From Candidatus Vecturithrix granuli (GTDB lineage: Bacteria; Moduliflexota; Moduliflexia; Moduliflexales; Moduliflexaceae), in the NCBI GenBank assembly GCA_000739535.1, contig DF820466.1, positions 146,573 to 210,572 on the forward strand: a DNA stretch of 64,000 nucleotides, written 5' to 3'. Below, piece by piece: positions 63,874 through 64,000 of this stretch (position 1 is the stretch's first letter; the number at the start of each line of letters is the position of its first letter). The translations under genes were made by a program, and so were the position numbers. A model generated the notes under the pieces. That model worked only from the letters and a program-made list of their open reading frames with translations. It was not told the origin of the DNA and searched no databases.

Positions 63874-64000
63874 ATGATTGATACAGCCAAACGCCCTGAA
63901 TGGGTGCCTGAAAATGGAGGGACAGAATTTGCCAGCCGGGTCATGCCGGGAGTTGCTGCTGAATATGAAGGCATGGCCGTGCAGGCATCTGATGATCCGC
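63874..64000 (+). CDS. Probable MeaB-type GTPase, N-terminus only
   Basis: 42 codons from ATG 63874 run off the window. The start MIDTAKRPEWVPENGGTEFA, followed by SRVMPGVAAEYEG, resembles the short leader that some MeaB/ArgK proteins carry before the GTPase domain. MeaB protects and loads methylmalonyl-CoA mutase, and its gene often follows mutB. No P-loop is yet visible, so the call rests on leader resemblance and position. Confidence 0.45.
   Translation, partial: MIDTAKRPEWVPENGGTEFASRVMPGVAAEYEGMAVQASDDP

Overview
The window reads as a chromosomal segment of a Gram-negative, probably anaerobic bacterium. LpxL-type acyltransferase points to lipid A and an outer membrane. Anaerobiosis is suggested by a tungsten/molybdenum aldehyde:ferredoxin oxidoreductase, two radical-SAM enzymes and a ferredoxin/UPF0280 pair tied to anaerobic homocysteine synthesis. 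The load of modular two-component proteins and of palindromic intergenic repeats would fit a little-cultured lineage such as candidate phylum KSB3 (Modulibacteria), but that is a guess from gene style, not a demonstrated placement. No rRNA, tRNA, CRISPR array, intact IS or prophage was seen.

Layout. 1-3.1 kb (minus): a class II aldolase-like protein cut by the window edge and an AOR, separated by an almost perfect 43-bp hairpin. 3.3-9.7 kb (minus): a cluster encoding a coiled-coil protein, an unknown protein, an AAA+ ATPase and a DUF6638-like protein, with a BrnT/BrnA toxin-antitoxin pair (toxin frameshifted) lodged inside it. 10-13.5 kb: rlmD, a decayed GNAT gene and nudC. 13.7-17.2 kb: a REC/anti-sigma-kinase-like protein divergent from a CheA-like hybrid kinase. 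17.3-24.7 kb (plus): M55 aminopeptidase, methyltransferase, tgt, yajC, secD, secF and a TPR/double cyclic-nucleotide-binding-domain protein. 24.7-31.3 kb (plus): a tightly packed, mostly uncharacterised operon (helical protein, sugar-phosphate nucleotidyltransferase, membrane protein, B12-binding radical SAM enzyme) ending at pyruvate kinase.

31.3-32.7 kb (minus): UPF0280 and NIL-ferredoxin. 33-38.8 kb (plus): a GAF-PAS-GAF hybrid kinase overlapping a REC-GGDEF cyclase, then a HhH-tailed radical SAM protein. 38.8-41 kb: a repeat-dense island, a small membrane protein, an MBL hydrolase and KptA. 41-42.6 kb (minus): a chemoreceptor. 43-44.7 kb (plus): two adjacent genes both ending in a SHOCT module. 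44.7-50 kb (minus): glycerol-3-phosphate operon glpK, glpA-like, FAD oxidoreductase, DUF1667, then mntP. 50.2-55.9 kb (minus): two kinases in a relay-like pair and an APC permease fused to a PTS EIIA domain. 56.4-59 kb (plus): bisphosphate nucleotidase, lipoprotein, LpxL. 59.3-64 kb (plus): both methylmalonyl-CoA mutase subunits and the start of a probable MeaB GTPase.

The most unusual theme is the intergenic DNA. At least a dozen dyad-symmetric elements occur. They include REPIN-like pairs bounded by GTAG/CTAC, a family with ACTACAAGGATT ends, a family with a GAGCGAAGTCGAA core, nested inverted heptamer repeats, and hairpins inside operons. One perfect intrinsic-terminator-shaped hairpin lies inside a coding region. 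Several naive ORF starts run into these repeats, so starts were moved downstream to where a ribosome binding site supports them.
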